From positions 43,085 through 107,084 of the forward strand of contig JAILOG010000011.1 in assembly GCA_024690965.1 (NCBI GenBank): a DNA stretch of 64,000 nucleotides. Reading direction: 5' to 3'. The DNA comes from Clostridiales bacterium. GTDB taxonomy: Bacteria > Bacillota > Clostridia > Oscillospirales > Acutalibacteraceae. Below are positions 52,000 through 60,462 of this stretch, in pieces (within the stretch, counting starts at the first letter, position 1; each line of letters begins with the position of its first letter). The notes beneath the pieces are model-generated. The model made no database searches. It was not told where the DNA came from and saw only the letters and a list, made by a program, of their open reading frames with translations. Made by a program: the position numbers and the translations under genes.

Positions 52000-54900
52000 A
52001 TGAACAACGAAAATCACAACAACAAAATTGGGATCAGATGCAAAAAATCAGCGTCTGTTTTGTTGGCCGTGCTTCTTACATTATGTATGCTGGTATCGGT
52101 TATCCCTACCGCAGCTTTTGCTGCAGAAAACGAATCTGTTAGCGCTGTCGAATATGAAGTCGGCAACTATCAGGTAACAACACAGGGCGGAAGCCTAAAA
52201 CTCAGAGCAGCGGCAAATGCCGATGCAACAGTGCTCGTTTCTGTTCCTAACGGCACAATAATAAGCGTATCAGAATTTTCAAACGGCTACGGAAAAACAA
52301 CTTACGACTCACAAACAGGTTGGTTGTCTATGTCTTATCTTAAAAAGGTAGCAGACAACACATCTGTAATCGATGATCAGCCCGGAACATACGCGGTAAT
52401 AGTTGAAGAGGGCAGCAGTCTTCTTCTCCGTGCGGACGCTGATCCTTCTGGTAAAATTCTTGCGAGAGTTCCAGCAAGAACAGTAGTTGAGATTACCGAG
52501 ATCAAAAACGGTTACGGAAAAACAATCTACAACGGTCAAACAGGTTGGCTTTCCATGAATTATCTCTATTTTACTGCTGTGGTTACTACAGATTTGCCCA
52601 CAGGCGTATATGTTGTAACGACAGACGGCGGAAATCTTGTTATGCATAAGGAAGCCGACGTGAATTCAGAGACAGTAATGGTTATCCCGAACGGCAAAGA
52701 AATCGAGATCACCGAAGTTAAGAGCGGTTACGGTAAAGCTACTTACAGCGGTGTTACCGGTTGGGTTTCCATGAGCTTCCTTAAGGCTAAATCACAAAAT
52801 AGCAACGGTGCTCCCACAACTGCAGGCACATACAGAGTTGCAACAAACGAGGGTAACCTTATCCTCCGTTCAACTTCAAGCACAGCGGGAGAAATTCTTG
52901 CTTTGATCCCCAAGGGAACTATCCTTAACGTAACAGAAGTTCAGAACGGTTTTGGTAAGACAACTTATAACGGAAAAACCGGTTGGGTTTCCATGAGCTT
53001 CCTTGAAAGCATCAATGAGCTTTCATCAGATGTTCCTGTATCTGACAACGAAAGCGTTGTTGGCTCTTACAGAGTAACAACAAACGGTGGTAACCTTATC
53101 CTTCGTGACAGCGCAAGCGCATCCGGCAAAGAGATCGCACTTGTTCCCAACGGCACAGTAGTTACTATCTATGAGATAAAGAACGGCTACGGCAGAACAA
53201 TTTATGACGGCAAGACAGGCTGGCTTGCAATGTCTTACCTTATGGCTGACAACGGCCAAACAGGCGGCGACATAGGAAGATATCAGGTTACAACTTCAGA
53301 GGGTAACCTTATTCTCCGTGCAGACGCAACTTCCGCAAGCGGCATAGTTGCTCTTGTTCCCAAGGGAACTATCGTAACAATTACCGAGATCAAGAACGGT
53401 TACGGCAAAACAACCTACAACGGCCAAACAGGCTGGCTCTCTATGAGCTACCTTACAAAGATTTCCAATTCTACTTCTACTGATACATATATCTACGGTC
53501 AGCCGGGAACATATGTAATCACAACACAGGGCGGAAACCTTAACTTCAGATCAGAGCCCAGCTCCGCGGCATCCGTATACTTCACGATTCCTAACGGAAC
53601 ACTTGTAGAAGTTACAGGATTTGCAAACGGCTACGGTCAAACAACTTACAACGGTCAAACAGGTTGGCTTTCTGCTCAGTATTTGGTATTTGTAAACGGC
53701 ACATCAGATGTAACAAGTGATACCGACGTTGCAGGCGAATACAAAGTAACAACACAGGGCGGAAACCTTATTCTCCGTGATGCTCCCAATTCTTCGGGTA
53801 AGCAGCTTGCTCTTATTCCCAACGGAACAATTCTTACAATTACACAGGTATCTAACGGCTACGGAAAGACCGTATATCAGGGCATTGACGGTTGGGTATC
53901 CATGAACTATGTTGTAAGGACAGGCGATATCTCTAATCTTACAGCAAACGGCGATTACAAGGTAACAACAAACGGCGGAAACCTTATTCTCCGTGCAGAG
54001 CCCAGCGCTTCCGCAAAGCAGTTAGACCTTATTCCTAACGGCACATTGCTTAAGATAACAGAAGTTAAGAACGGCTACGGCAAAACTGTATATAACGGTT
54101 ACACAGGCTGGGTATCTATGAGCTACCTTACTCCTTTGTCACAAGAGCAATCTCTCGGAAGCTATGTAGTAAGCGTATCTTCGGGTAACCTTATCCTCCG
54201 TGAGCAGCCTTCAACAGCAAGCGCACAGCTTGACCTTATTCCCAAGGGAACAGTTGTTTATATCACAGAGATCAAAAACGGTTTTGGTAAAACAACATAT
54301 CACGGTAAAACAGGTTGGGTATCTATGAATTATCTTACATTCCTCTCAACCGAAAACAAAGAGACCGACACGGAGAAAAACAACAACTACACACCCGGCA
54401 GATACGATGTAACAACAAACGGAGGTAACCTTATTCTTCGTGAGCAACCGTCATCGGCAAGCGCACAGCTCGCTCTTATTCCTAACGGCACAGCTCTCGT
54501 AATCACAGAGTTCAACGGCGACTGGGGTAAGACAACTTACGCAGGCAAAACAGGTTGGGTATCTATGGATTGGGTTAAATATGTATCCGGCGATACAGAT
54601 AACCAGAACCAGGGTTACGCTCTCGGCAAATACAATGTAACATTGACTTCGGGTAATTTAAGACTCCGCGAAGAGCCCAGCACAAACTCTAAGACATTAA
54701 CTCTTATTCCTAACGGTACAACTCTTATCATAACAGAGTTGCTTAACGGTTGGGGCAAAACGACTTACAACGGATACACCGGTTGGGTATCTATGGCATA
54801 TCTTGCATATGTAGGCAAAGTTGACAGCGATAGCGGAAACGACGTTACATCCGATACTAACAGCGATATAGTTAATGACGATGTATTTGTTCTTTATGTT

Positions 54901-55767
54901 GTTACAAACGAAGGTTCAGAGACCTCCATTTATGAAAAAGCTTCTACCGAGTCCGCAATACTCGGAACAATCCCGAACGGCGAACAGCTTTACATCAGCG
55001 CAATGGACGGCGACTGGGCATATGTAACATATAACGGCATAAACGGTTGGGTAAGACTTGACCAGCTTACATCTAAGGCTGTTGTAGACGGCAAAGAGCC
55101 CGCAGCAGAAAAAGGCTTGGCATTTGTAGTTAATACACTTGACAAGAAGGGCGTTATTAATCTCCACAAAGAGAAGAGCATCTTCTCAGACATAATTGAG
55201 AGAATACCTAACGGTACTATCCTTTATGTTCAAGAGGTTTCAGGCGCATGGGCAAAGGTTACTTACAACGGAAAGACCGGTTGGATTCTCAAACCTTTCC
55301 TTACCAACGGTAACAACGATCTTCTTAACCGTATAAACGACGAGCTCAAGAAGAATCCTTATAACGGTGACGACTTTGAAAAGATGATCGAAGACCTCAT
55401 TAAGAAGCTCCTCGGCAATGAGTCTGACAACGAAGTTACAGACCAAGAAGTTGTAAGCGACAGCGAGAACCCCGGCGGTCACGAAGTTGTCGGTTCTGAT
55501 GACGAAAAGGGCTCCGACAGCGACAAGACAAGCGACACTGTTGAGCTTGAGGACAGTATCCTCTACGGCGACGTTGATGTAAACGGCAAAGTAGATATGG
55601 AAGATATCGTACTCTATCAGAGATGTATCGCACAGCTTGCCAAGATGTCATCCGCAGGCGCATTGCGTGCAGAAGTTACAGGCGACGGCAAGATGAATCT
55701 TGAAGACGTAGTAGAGATCCAAAGATACATCGCAAAACTTATCACTAAGTTCGTTGTAGAAAAGTAA
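52000..55767 (+). CDS. Secreted protein with 14 SH3b-like repeats and a C-terminal dockerin
   Basis: A 1255-residue protein. Signal peptide is about 1-45 (hydrophobic core SVLLAVLLTLCMLVSVIP, ending AAFA). Fourteen bacterial SH3-like repeats of about 60 residues run from about 50 to 1130. Repeats 4-12 are the most alike, sharing GNLILR, IPNGT, ITEIKNGYGKTTYNG and TGWVSMSYL. Repeats 13 and 14 are divergent. A Lys/Asp/Glu-rich helical spacer (about 1105-1180) leads to a type I dockerin (about 1186-1250: GDVDVNGKVDMEDIVLYQ and VTGDGKMNLEDVVEIQ). SH3b domains usually bind peptidoglycan or stem peptides. There is no catalytic domain. The protein would act as a long multivalent binding module in a dockerin-based assembly; the lysozyme-dockerin gene follows. 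Confidence 0.9.
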   Translation: MNNENHNNKIGIRCKKSASVLLAVLLTLCMLVSVIPTAAFAAENESVSAVEYEVGNYQVTTQGGSLKLRAAANADATVLVSVPNGTIISVSEFSNGYGKTTYDSQTGWLSMSYLKKVADNTSVIDDQPGTYAVIVEEGSSLLLRADADPSGKILARVPARTVVEITEIKNGYGKTIYNGQTGWLSMNYLYFTAVVTTDLPTGVYVVTTDGGNLVMHKEADVNSETVMVIPNGKEIEITEVKSGYGKATYSGVTGWVSMSFLKAKSQNSNGAPTTAGTYRVATNEGNLILRSTSSTAGEILALIPKGTILNVTEVQNGFGKTTYNGKTGWVSMSFLESINELSSDVPVSDNESVVGSYRVTTNGGNLILRDSASASGKEIALVPNGTVVTIYEIKNGYGRTIYDGKTGWLAMSYLMADNGQTGGDIGRYQVTTSEGNLILRADATSASGIVALVPKGTIVTITEIKNGYGKTTYNGQTGWLSMSYLTKISNSTSTDTYIYGQPGTYVITTQGGNLNFRSEPSSAASVYFTIPNGTLVEVTGFANGYGQTTYNGQTGWLSAQYLVFVNGTSDVTSDTDVAGEYKVTTQGGNLILRDAPNSSGKQLALIPNGTILTITQVSNGYGKTVYQGIDGWVSMNYVVRTGDISNLTANGDYKVTTNGGNLILRAEPSASAKQLDLIPNGTLLKITEVKNGYGKTVYNGYTGWVSMSYLTPLSQEQSLGSYVVSVSSGNLILREQPSTASAQLDLIPKGTVVYITEIKNGFGKTTYHGKTGWVSMNYLTFLSTENKETDTEKNNNYTPGRYDVTTNGGNLILREQPSSASAQLALIPNGTALVITEFNGDWGKTTYAGKTGWVSMDWVKYVSGDTDNQNQGYALGKYNVTLTSGNLRLREEPSTNSKTLTLIPNGTTLIITELLNGWGKTTYNGYTGWVSMAYLAYVGKVDSDSGNDVTSDTNSDIVNDDVFVLYVVTNEGSETSIYEKASTESAILGTIPNGEQLYISAMDGDWAYVTYNGINGWVRLDQLTSKAVVDGKEPAAEKGLAFVVNTLDKKGVINLHKEKSIFSDIIERIPNGTILYVQEVSGAWAKVTYNGKTGWILKPFLTNGNNDLLNRINDELKKNPYNGDDFEKMIEDLIKKLLGNESDNEVTDQEVVSDSENPGGHEVVGSDDEKGSDSDKTSDTVELEDSILYGDVDVNGKVDMEDIVLYQRCIAQLAKMSSAGALRAEVTGDGKMNLEDVVEIQRYIAKLITKFVVEK

Positions 55768-55792
55768 TTTAATACAAAACTTATTGAATTCG

Positions 55793-55823
55793 CCCCGGGA
55801 GTGGAAACGCTCTCGGGGTGTTT
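55793..55823 (+). terminator. Terminator of the SH3b repeat protein gene
   Basis: CCCCGGGAG (55793-55801) pairs with CTCTCGGGG (55810-55818), with one unpaired base, followed by TGTTTTTG. Confidence 0.85.
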
Positions 55824-55916
55824 TTGCGCGGCTGCGCCGCTAAATTAATATTTAAATTTAAAACTGAATAACGGTATAATTATGATTACATAGTGTATTC
55901 TATAATTCCATGGCAG

Positions 55917-56107
55917 AAAATGACACAATACCCTTGCCGAGAAGAAAGCGGGGGGCTCTCGTCCACCCAGCGGGGGGCGCAGCGCCCCCGGGTGGTCGCG
56001 AAAGGGGATCCCAAAGGGGGAAACAGCCGACGGGTTTCCCCCTTTGGTGTCCTTTGCCTACTTTCTCACACGGGAAAGTAGGTGCCTGCCCGGCATTAGG
56101 GCAAAAC
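55917..56107 (+). repeat. Four-hairpin intergenic repeat, copy B
   Basis: This copy is nearly identical to copy C at 60075-60265. The elements are: AAAATGACACAAT, CTTGCCGAGAA, hairpin 1 (CCACCC...GGGTGG around GGGGGC/GCCCCC), hairpin 2 (CCAAAGGGGGAAAC/GTTTCCCCCTTTGG), hairpin 3 (CCTACTTTCTC...GGGAAAGTAGG) and a GCCCGGCATTAGGGC box ending in CAAAAC. Confidence 0.9.
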
Positions 56108-56133
56108 AGAAAGTCAGGTTAACCCTCTGTTTA

Positions 56134-56183
56134 CACCTCATCAGCCGCCTACGCGAAAGCTTCCCCTTAGAGGAAGCTTTTTG
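56134..56183 (+). repeat. Small intergenic repeat with terminator-like stem
   Basis: ACACCTCATCAGCCGCC (from 56133) followed by AAGCTTCC-ccttaga-GGAAGCTT and TTT. It is related to 27321-27372 and, inverted, to 42482-42547. It sits just before the lysozyme promoter. Confidence 0.55.
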
Positions 56184-56193
56184 CGTTTAACTG

Positions 56194-56223
56194 TTGACAA
56201 AATGTTACAAAAAATGATAAAAT
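56194..56223 (+). promoter_or_regulatory. SigA promoter of the lysozyme-dockerin gene
   Basis: Consensus TTGACA (56194-56199) and TAAAAT (56218-56223) are 18 bp apart, 29 bp before the ATG. Confidence 0.8.
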
Positions 56224-56252
56224 CATTACAATAGCTTTAGGATGTGCTTTGT

Positions 56253-57926
56253 ATGAAAAAAAGAATTGTTGTGTTTTTATGTGCTTGTGTTATGGTGATA
56301 TTGCCGTCTATTACCGTTTGCTATGCCGATGAGCAAACACCGGAATATTGCAGCGTTGAAGCAGGGTGCTACAAGATAAAGAATATTCAAACGGGATTGT
56401 ATCTGACTGTGGAAGCGGGAGAAGATAACAATATGCAGAAAATGGTGCTGTCCGAGCAGGAAGAAGCGTCCCTCGCGCAGGCATTTATGATATATCCCAC
56501 GGAGTACGGATATTACATTCGCCCCGAATCCTCGGTAAAGTCGGGCAGAGTTGTAAATGCTGCCGCAGACAAGATAAAAACAGGCGCATTTGTTAATATA
56601 TTTGATATAGATTATGACACTACAATGATGTGGTGCTTCAGCACTTCCGAAAACGGGTTTGTCATACATAACGCGTCAAACAAAAAATGTATGATGACCG
56701 TAAACAAAGCAGGAGATATCTTTGTAACGAATAATACTGAGAACCCCAAGATATATTGGGAGCTTGAAAGAACAGCAGGCACAACGGCTGTCGTATCTTA
56801 TCGCGTGTTTGATAAATATACAGATACTTCCGCAGTTGTAAACGCCGGTATATTTAACCCCGACAATAAATCAATAAGCAAATACGGTGTGACGCTTTTT
56901 GATTCTGAGGGTAACAAAATAAAATCTTACGGTAAATCAACAGACACCGATATTGCGTGCGTAGATGTGAAATTTGACCTTGCAAAGGTGCTTAAAACAA
57001 AGCTTAAGCCAAACACTGAGTATAAATGCTCATTTTATGCCGTAATAGACGGTGAAAAATACACTTCAGGCAAAAAACCGTTTAAAACTGAAAAAAAATA
57101 CCGCAAAGTGCTGGCTTACGGCATAGATGTTTCAAGCTGGCAAGGTAGCGTAGATTGGAAAAAGGTAGCGGAAAATAATATAGACTTTGCTATTCTGCGC
57201 GCAGGCTTTACCGACGGTACCGACAACCGCTTTGAAGAATACTATGAAAAAGCCCGTGAGGCGGGGCTTGATCTCGGGTGCTATTTTTACACTTACGCCA
57301 CAAGCGTCAGCCAATCAATAAAAGACGCGCAAAGACTTTTGAAGCAGCTTGAGGGCAAACGCTTCGAGTACCCCATATATATTGACATTGAAGATTCAAA
57401 CCAGCTTAAAATAAACGAAAGACAACGAACTGAAATTTGCGTTGCGTTTATGAACACGCTTGCGGAGGCAGGATATTATGTAGGCACGTATTCCTCGCTT
57501 TATTGGTACAATCATATGCTTGACAGACAGCAAATTGCCGAAAACGGAGAAATATGGCTTGCCCATTGGACTGAACACACAAACGCGGTTGATACTTATT
57601 TCGGTTTGTGGCAGTATACGTCTAAGGGGACGGTCAGCGGAATAAAAGGGAATGTAGATATGGACGTTGCCTATGTAGATTACCCGTCTATAATAAAAGC
57701 CAATAACAAAAACGGATATTACAGTGAGCTTTTCGGAGACGCCGACGGCGACGGGAAAATAACAATGCAAGATATTACGCTTATTCAAAGATTTATCGCG
57801 TTTACAGATGTTTTTGAAAACGGAAATATTCAGGATAAATACAAATACGATGCCGATAACGACGGAGAAATAGGTATGTCCGACATTGTTTTGTTGCAGC
57901 TGACTGTCGCGGGTTTAAAACAATAA
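56253..57926 (+). CDS. Secreted GH25 lysozyme with N-terminal ricin-type domain and C-terminal dockerin
   Basis: A 557-residue protein. Signal peptide is about 1-25. A ricin B-lectin-like domain is at about 30-175 (GCYKIKNIQTGLYLTVEAG and later FVIHNASNKKCMMTV). A small beta domain (about 178-275) follows. The GH25 catalytic domain (about 286-485) has YGIDVSSWQG, with an active-site Asp, and YIDIEDSNQ with the catalytic Asp/Glu pair near residue 377. The type I dockerin is at about 490-555 (GDADGDGKITMQDITLIQ and DADNDGEIGMSDIVLLQ). GH25 enzymes cleave the MurNAc-GlcNAc bond of peptidoglycan. The ATG at 56253 is chosen over GTG 56244. With a carbohydrate-binding domain and dockerin it is likely to attack other bacteria's walls or remodel its own within an extracellular complex. 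Confidence 0.92.
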   Translation: MKKRIVVFLCACVMVILPSITVCYADEQTPEYCSVEAGCYKIKNIQTGLYLTVEAGEDNNMQKMVLSEQEEASLAQAFMIYPTEYGYYIRPESSVKSGRVVNAAADKIKTGAFVNIFDIDYDTTMMWCFSTSENGFVIHNASNKKCMMTVNKAGDIFVTNNTENPKIYWELERTAGTTAVVSYRVFDKYTDTSAVVNAGIFNPDNKSISKYGVTLFDSEGNKIKSYGKSTDTDIACVDVKFDLAKVLKTKLKPNTEYKCSFYAVIDGEKYTSGKKPFKTEKKYRKVLAYGIDVSSWQGSVDWKKVAENNIDFAILRAGFTDGTDNRFEEYYEKAREAGLDLGCYFYTYATSVSQSIKDAQRLLKQLEGKRFEYPIYIDIEDSNQLKINERQRTEICVAFMNTLAEAGYYVGTYSSLYWYNHMLDRQQIAENGEIWLAHWTEHTNAVDTYFGLWQYTSKGTVSGIKGNVDMDVAYVDYPSIIKANNKNGYYSELFGDADGDGKITMQDITLIQRFIAFTDVFENGNIQDKYKYDADNDGEIGMSDIVLLQLTVAGLKQ

Positions 57927-57957
57927 CAAAAAATTTCATAAATGTAATAAAAAGCTA

Positions 57958-57987
57958 TTGACAAAAAACACTTTGCCGTGCTAAAAT
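57958..57987 (+). promoter_or_regulatory. SigA promoter of rplS
   Basis: Consensus TTGACA (57958-57963) and TAAAAT (57982-57987) are 18 bp apart. Confidence 0.8.
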
Positions 57988-57989
57988 AC

Positions 57990-58107
57990 ACGGGTACGTG
58001 AAGCCGTCAATACCATTGACGCGGATCATGCCCGGCACTTTGCCGAGAATGAAGCTGACATTCCTCTGCGAAAAGCAAGAATGTCTGAAATAATGGAGGA
58101 ATTTAAA
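57990..58107 (+). promoter_or_regulatory. L19-type ribosomal protein leader
   Basis: This is an about 118-nt structured 5' untranslated region with stems CGTCAA/TTGACG (58005-58021) and CGGCA/TGCCG (58033-58045) ahead of the rplS ribosome-binding site. Position and layout fit the Firmicute L19 leader, believed to bind L19 for autoregulation. Confidence 0.6.
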
Positions 58108-58452
58108 ATGGACGCATTGAAAACTATTGCAGCAAGCTCATTAAAAGAGAGCGTGCCTTCCTTTAACATTGGTGACACAGTTAAAGTAAGCGTTAACATT
58201 CGCGAAGGCGACAGAGAGAGAATACAAATGTTCGAGGGTACCGTTATTGCCAAAAAGTGCAGCGGCGTTGCCGAGACCTTTACAGTAAGACGTGTTTCTT
58301 ACGGTGTTGGTGTAGAGAGAGTATTCCCGCTTCATTCACCCAATGTTAAAGACGTTCAGGTAATCAGAAAAGGACGTGTACGCAGAGCTAAGCTTTATTA
58401 CCTTCGCGGCAGACAAGGTAAAGCAGCCAAGGTTAAAGAGCAGCTTCGCTAA
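58108..58452 (+). CDS. rplS: 50S ribosomal protein L19
   Basis: A 114-residue protein: [53 protein letters not shown] and [16 protein letters not shown] are diagnostic. The ATG at 58108 behind GGAGGA is chosen; a longer frame begins in the leader. Bridge B8 of the ribosome contains this protein. Confidence 0.99.
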   Translation: MDALKTIAASSLKESVPSFNIGDTVKVSVNIREGDRERIQMFEGTVIAKKCSGVAETFTVRRVSYGVGVERVFPLHSPNVKDVQVIRKGRVRRAKLYYLRGRQGKAAKVKEQLR

Positions 58453-58464
58453 TAGTAAGCAAAC

Positions 58465-58496
58465 AAAGGGGACATTTTTGAGTGTCCCCTTTTTTA
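58465..58496 (+). terminator. Terminator of rplS
   Basis: AAAGGGGACA (58465-58474) pairs with TGTCCCCTTT (58483-58492), followed by TTTT. Confidence 0.92.
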
Positions 58497-58589
58497 CCAT
58501 TATTTATGGATTGTGTTTTATAATAATATTTGCGATTATTAGGGTATTGCCTTTTGTAATTTGCGTTTTTGGTCAGGAGGGGTGTACCG

Positions 58590-59204
58590 TTGAAAAGATT
58601 AAGCGCGGATATTTTACAACAGAATACAAAATATAACGGCAGACCGCTCAGAAAGAGAAAAATCAACAAAAACACCGTTTCTGCGTTATTTGATTGGATG
58701 CAGGCAGGGGCAGTTGCGATAATTGCCGTTGTTTTGATAATGACATTCGTGGTAAGAATTGTTGACGTTTCTGGCGAATCAATGATGAACACGCTTTTAA
58801 ACGGCGACAAGGTAATGGTGTATTCTTTAATGTATACGCCGAAGCAGGGCGATATCGTTATAGTGAGCCACGCGGAAAAATATGATGAGCCCATTGTAAA
58901 AAGAGTAATTGCCACAGAGGGTCAAACAATAGATATAGATTATGATTCGGGCAAGGTTTATGTAGACGGAAACGAAATATATGAGCCTTATTTAACTTAT
59001 AATATAGAGGGACTGCGCGTAGGGTATGACGATGTAAGCTTTCCTTGTGTGGTGCCGGATAACGCCGTTTTTGTGCTCGGGGATAACAGACCCGTTTCGC
59101 TTGACAGCCGAACGAGCGTGATAGGATTTATCAGTTGCGACGATATTATAGGAAAAGCAGTTTTTGTTGTATATCCTTTCGGCAGAGCAGGCATTGTAAA
59201 ATAA
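58590..59204 (+). CDS. lepB: Signal peptidase I, first of two tandem copies
   Basis: A 204-residue membrane serine protease that removes Sec signal peptides. A membrane helix (about 36-56) precedes the catalytic domain. The nucleophile is S64 in GESMMNTLLNGD, and the general base K104 lies in VKRVIATEGQ. GDNRPVSLDSR is the last conserved box. The start is TTG at 58590, 8 bp from AGGAGG; the open frame begins earlier. It lies 32 bp before a second, similar gene. Its clients would include the many secreted proteins in this window. Confidence 0.95.
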   Translation: MKRLSADILQQNTKYNGRPLRKRKINKNTVSALFDWMQAGAVAIIAVVLIMTFVVRIVDVSGESMMNTLLNGDKVMVYSLMYTPKQGDIVIVSHAEKYDEPIVKRVIATEGQTIDIDYDSGKVYVDGNEIYEPYLTYNIEGLRVGYDDVSFPCVVPDNAVFVLGDNRPVSLDSRTSVIGFISCDDIIGKAVFVVYPFGRAGIVK

Positions 59205-59236
59205 TATGAGATTTATGGATTAGGGGTTTGGCTATT

Positions 59237-59935
59237 ATGAAAAAAGACGAATATACGGATATTTCGAGTGGAAAAGATATACATTCGGGCAGCATCGGCA
59301 CAGATGACTCCGCCGAAGAAAAATTTGACGAAAGCTATGAGCAGCCCCTTGAGGAGAAAAAAGAAAAGCGTGCCGCGGTCACCGTTTTTGAGTGGATACA
59401 GTCCATGATCAACGCTACCGTAGTTGTTGTTTTGATATTTACTTTTTTGGTAAGAGTAATAAACGTTGACGGAACATCTATGATGAACACGTTGATAAAC
59501 GGCGACAAGCTGCTTGTAACAAGCTATTCTCAGGATTACAGCTATGGTGATATAGTTATAATAAGCCGCGGAACAGAGCTTGAAAAAATTCTTGTTAAGC
59601 GCGTTATCGCAACCGAGGGTCAGATTGTGGACATAAATACCCACACGGGAAAAGTAACGGTGGATAATGTTGTTATAGACGACCAAAAGTTTACGAAAGA
59701 CGGCTTGGGCACATTTAACATAGCGGACGTTGAATTTCCCGTTACGGTACCCAAGGGAATGGTTTTTGTAATGGGCGACAACAGGGCGGTTTCCAAAGAC
59801 AGCCGTGACAGTGAAGTGGGATTTATTGATATCAACAATATAATCGGCAAAGCAAAGCTTATAATACTTCCGTCCGATGAAACAGAGGAAAAATTAAACG
59901 TTGACAGATGGAGCCGGTTTGGATTTATAGATTAA
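59237..59935 (+). CDS. lepB: Signal peptidase I, second tandem copy
   Basis: A 232-residue paralogue of the preceding gene with a longer acidic cytoplasmic N-terminus (about 1-45), then a membrane helix (about 55-75). Catalytic pair S81 (GTSMMNTLINGD) and K121 (VKRVIATEGQ) is intact, and GDNRAVSKDSR is present. Both copies look active. It starts at ATG 59237 (the TTG at 59228 is an unlikely alternative). A terminator follows at 59958. Confidence 0.95.
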   Translation: MKKDEYTDISSGKDIHSGSIGTDDSAEEKFDESYEQPLEEKKEKRAAVTVFEWIQSMINATVVVVLIFTFLVRVINVDGTSMMNTLINGDKLLVTSYSQDYSYGDIVIISRGTELEKILVKRVIATEGQIVDINTHTGKVTVDNVVIDDQKFTKDGLGTFNIADVEFPVTVPKGMVFVMGDNRAVSKDSRDSEVGFIDINNIIGKAKLIILPSDETEEKLNVDRWSRFGFID

Positions 59936-59957
59936 AATATTTATTGCAAAAAAGAAG

Positions 59958-59988
59958 GCAAGTGGTTTATGTGATCACTTGCTTTTCT
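59958..59988 (+). terminator. Terminator of the lepB pair
   Basis: GCAAGTG (59958-59964) pairs with CACTTGC (59976-59982), followed by TTTTCTG. Confidence 0.75.
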
Positions 59989-60074
59989 GTTTGCGGAGCT
60001 GTTATTGTACCCTTGGAGCAGAGTGCGAGCGAACCAAGTTTACCGTTACAAAATAATTTCGCTTTGCATAGCTA

Positions 60075-60265
60075 AAAATGATACAATAAGCTTGCCGAGA
60101 ACAAAGCAGGGGGCTCTCGTCCACCCAGCGGGGGGCGTAGCGCCCCCGGGTGGTCGCGAAAGGGGTTTCCAAAGGGGGAAACAGCCGACGGGTTTCCCCC
60201 TTTGGTGTCCTTTGCCTACTTTCTCACATGGGAAAGTAGGTGCCTGCCCGGCATTAGGGCAAAAC
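60075..60265 (+). repeat. Four-hairpin intergenic repeat, copy C
   Basis: It differs from copy B at only a few positions, mostly in loops (hairpin 1 loop CGTAGC versus CGCAGC; hairpin 3 loop ACAT versus ACAC). Same strand and element order as copies A, B and D. Confidence 0.9.
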
Positions 60266-60385
60266 AGCGGGTCAAGTAAAACTTTCTGGTTTTTAAACTA
60301 ATAATTGTGAAAAATACCGGGTACACTCACGTGATAACGAATAATAATCACAATACAAATGCTTATACGCGAACTTTATACTCGC

Positions 60386-60414
60386 TTGAAAACAGCTTGC
60401 TTTTGTGATAGAAT
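60386..60414 (+). promoter_or_regulatory. SigA-type promoter of the ABC transporter operon
   Basis: TTGAAA (60386-60391) and TAGAAT (60409-60414) are 17 bp apart, 49 bp before the chosen ATG. Confidence 0.65.
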
Positions 60415-60462
60415 ACAAGAAATTCATATAACAAGTCATTTTTTTCAGGGGTGATAATTGAT

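Larger units (their letters stand above)
55768..56252. other. Repeat-bearing gap between the SH3b protein and the lysozyme gene
   Basis: This 485-bp gap holds the SH3b gene terminator (55793-55823), a full four-hairpin repeat (copy B, 55917-56107), a small hairpin repeat (56134-56183), and the lysozyme promoter (56194-56223). Open frames across the repeat (such as 55910-56122) are artefacts of its hairpins. Confidence 0.75.
59936..60462. other. Repeat-bearing gap between lepB and the ABC transporter genes
   Basis: This 527-bp gap holds the lepB terminator, four-hairpin repeat copy C (60075-60265) and the ABC operon promoter (60386-60414). The open frame 60005-60301 spans the repeat and is not a gene. 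Confidence 0.75.

Noticed and set aside
52140..54830. Regularly spaced direct repeats of about 190-220 bp
   Set aside because: They are the coding sequence of the SH3b repeats and stay in frame throughout, so they are not an independent DNA repeat or CRISPR array.
55910..56122. 70-residue open frame rich in Gly, Pro and Arg across repeat copy B (and 62 residues in a second frame at 55893-56081)
   Set aside because: The frame is produced by the GC-rich hairpins of the intergenic repeat; the corresponding frame in copy A is broken by stops, and there is no ribosome-binding site.
60005..60301. 98-residue open frame across repeat copy C
   Set aside because: Same repeat artefact as in copy B; its similarity to the 55.9-kb frame reflects DNA-level repetition, not protein conservation.
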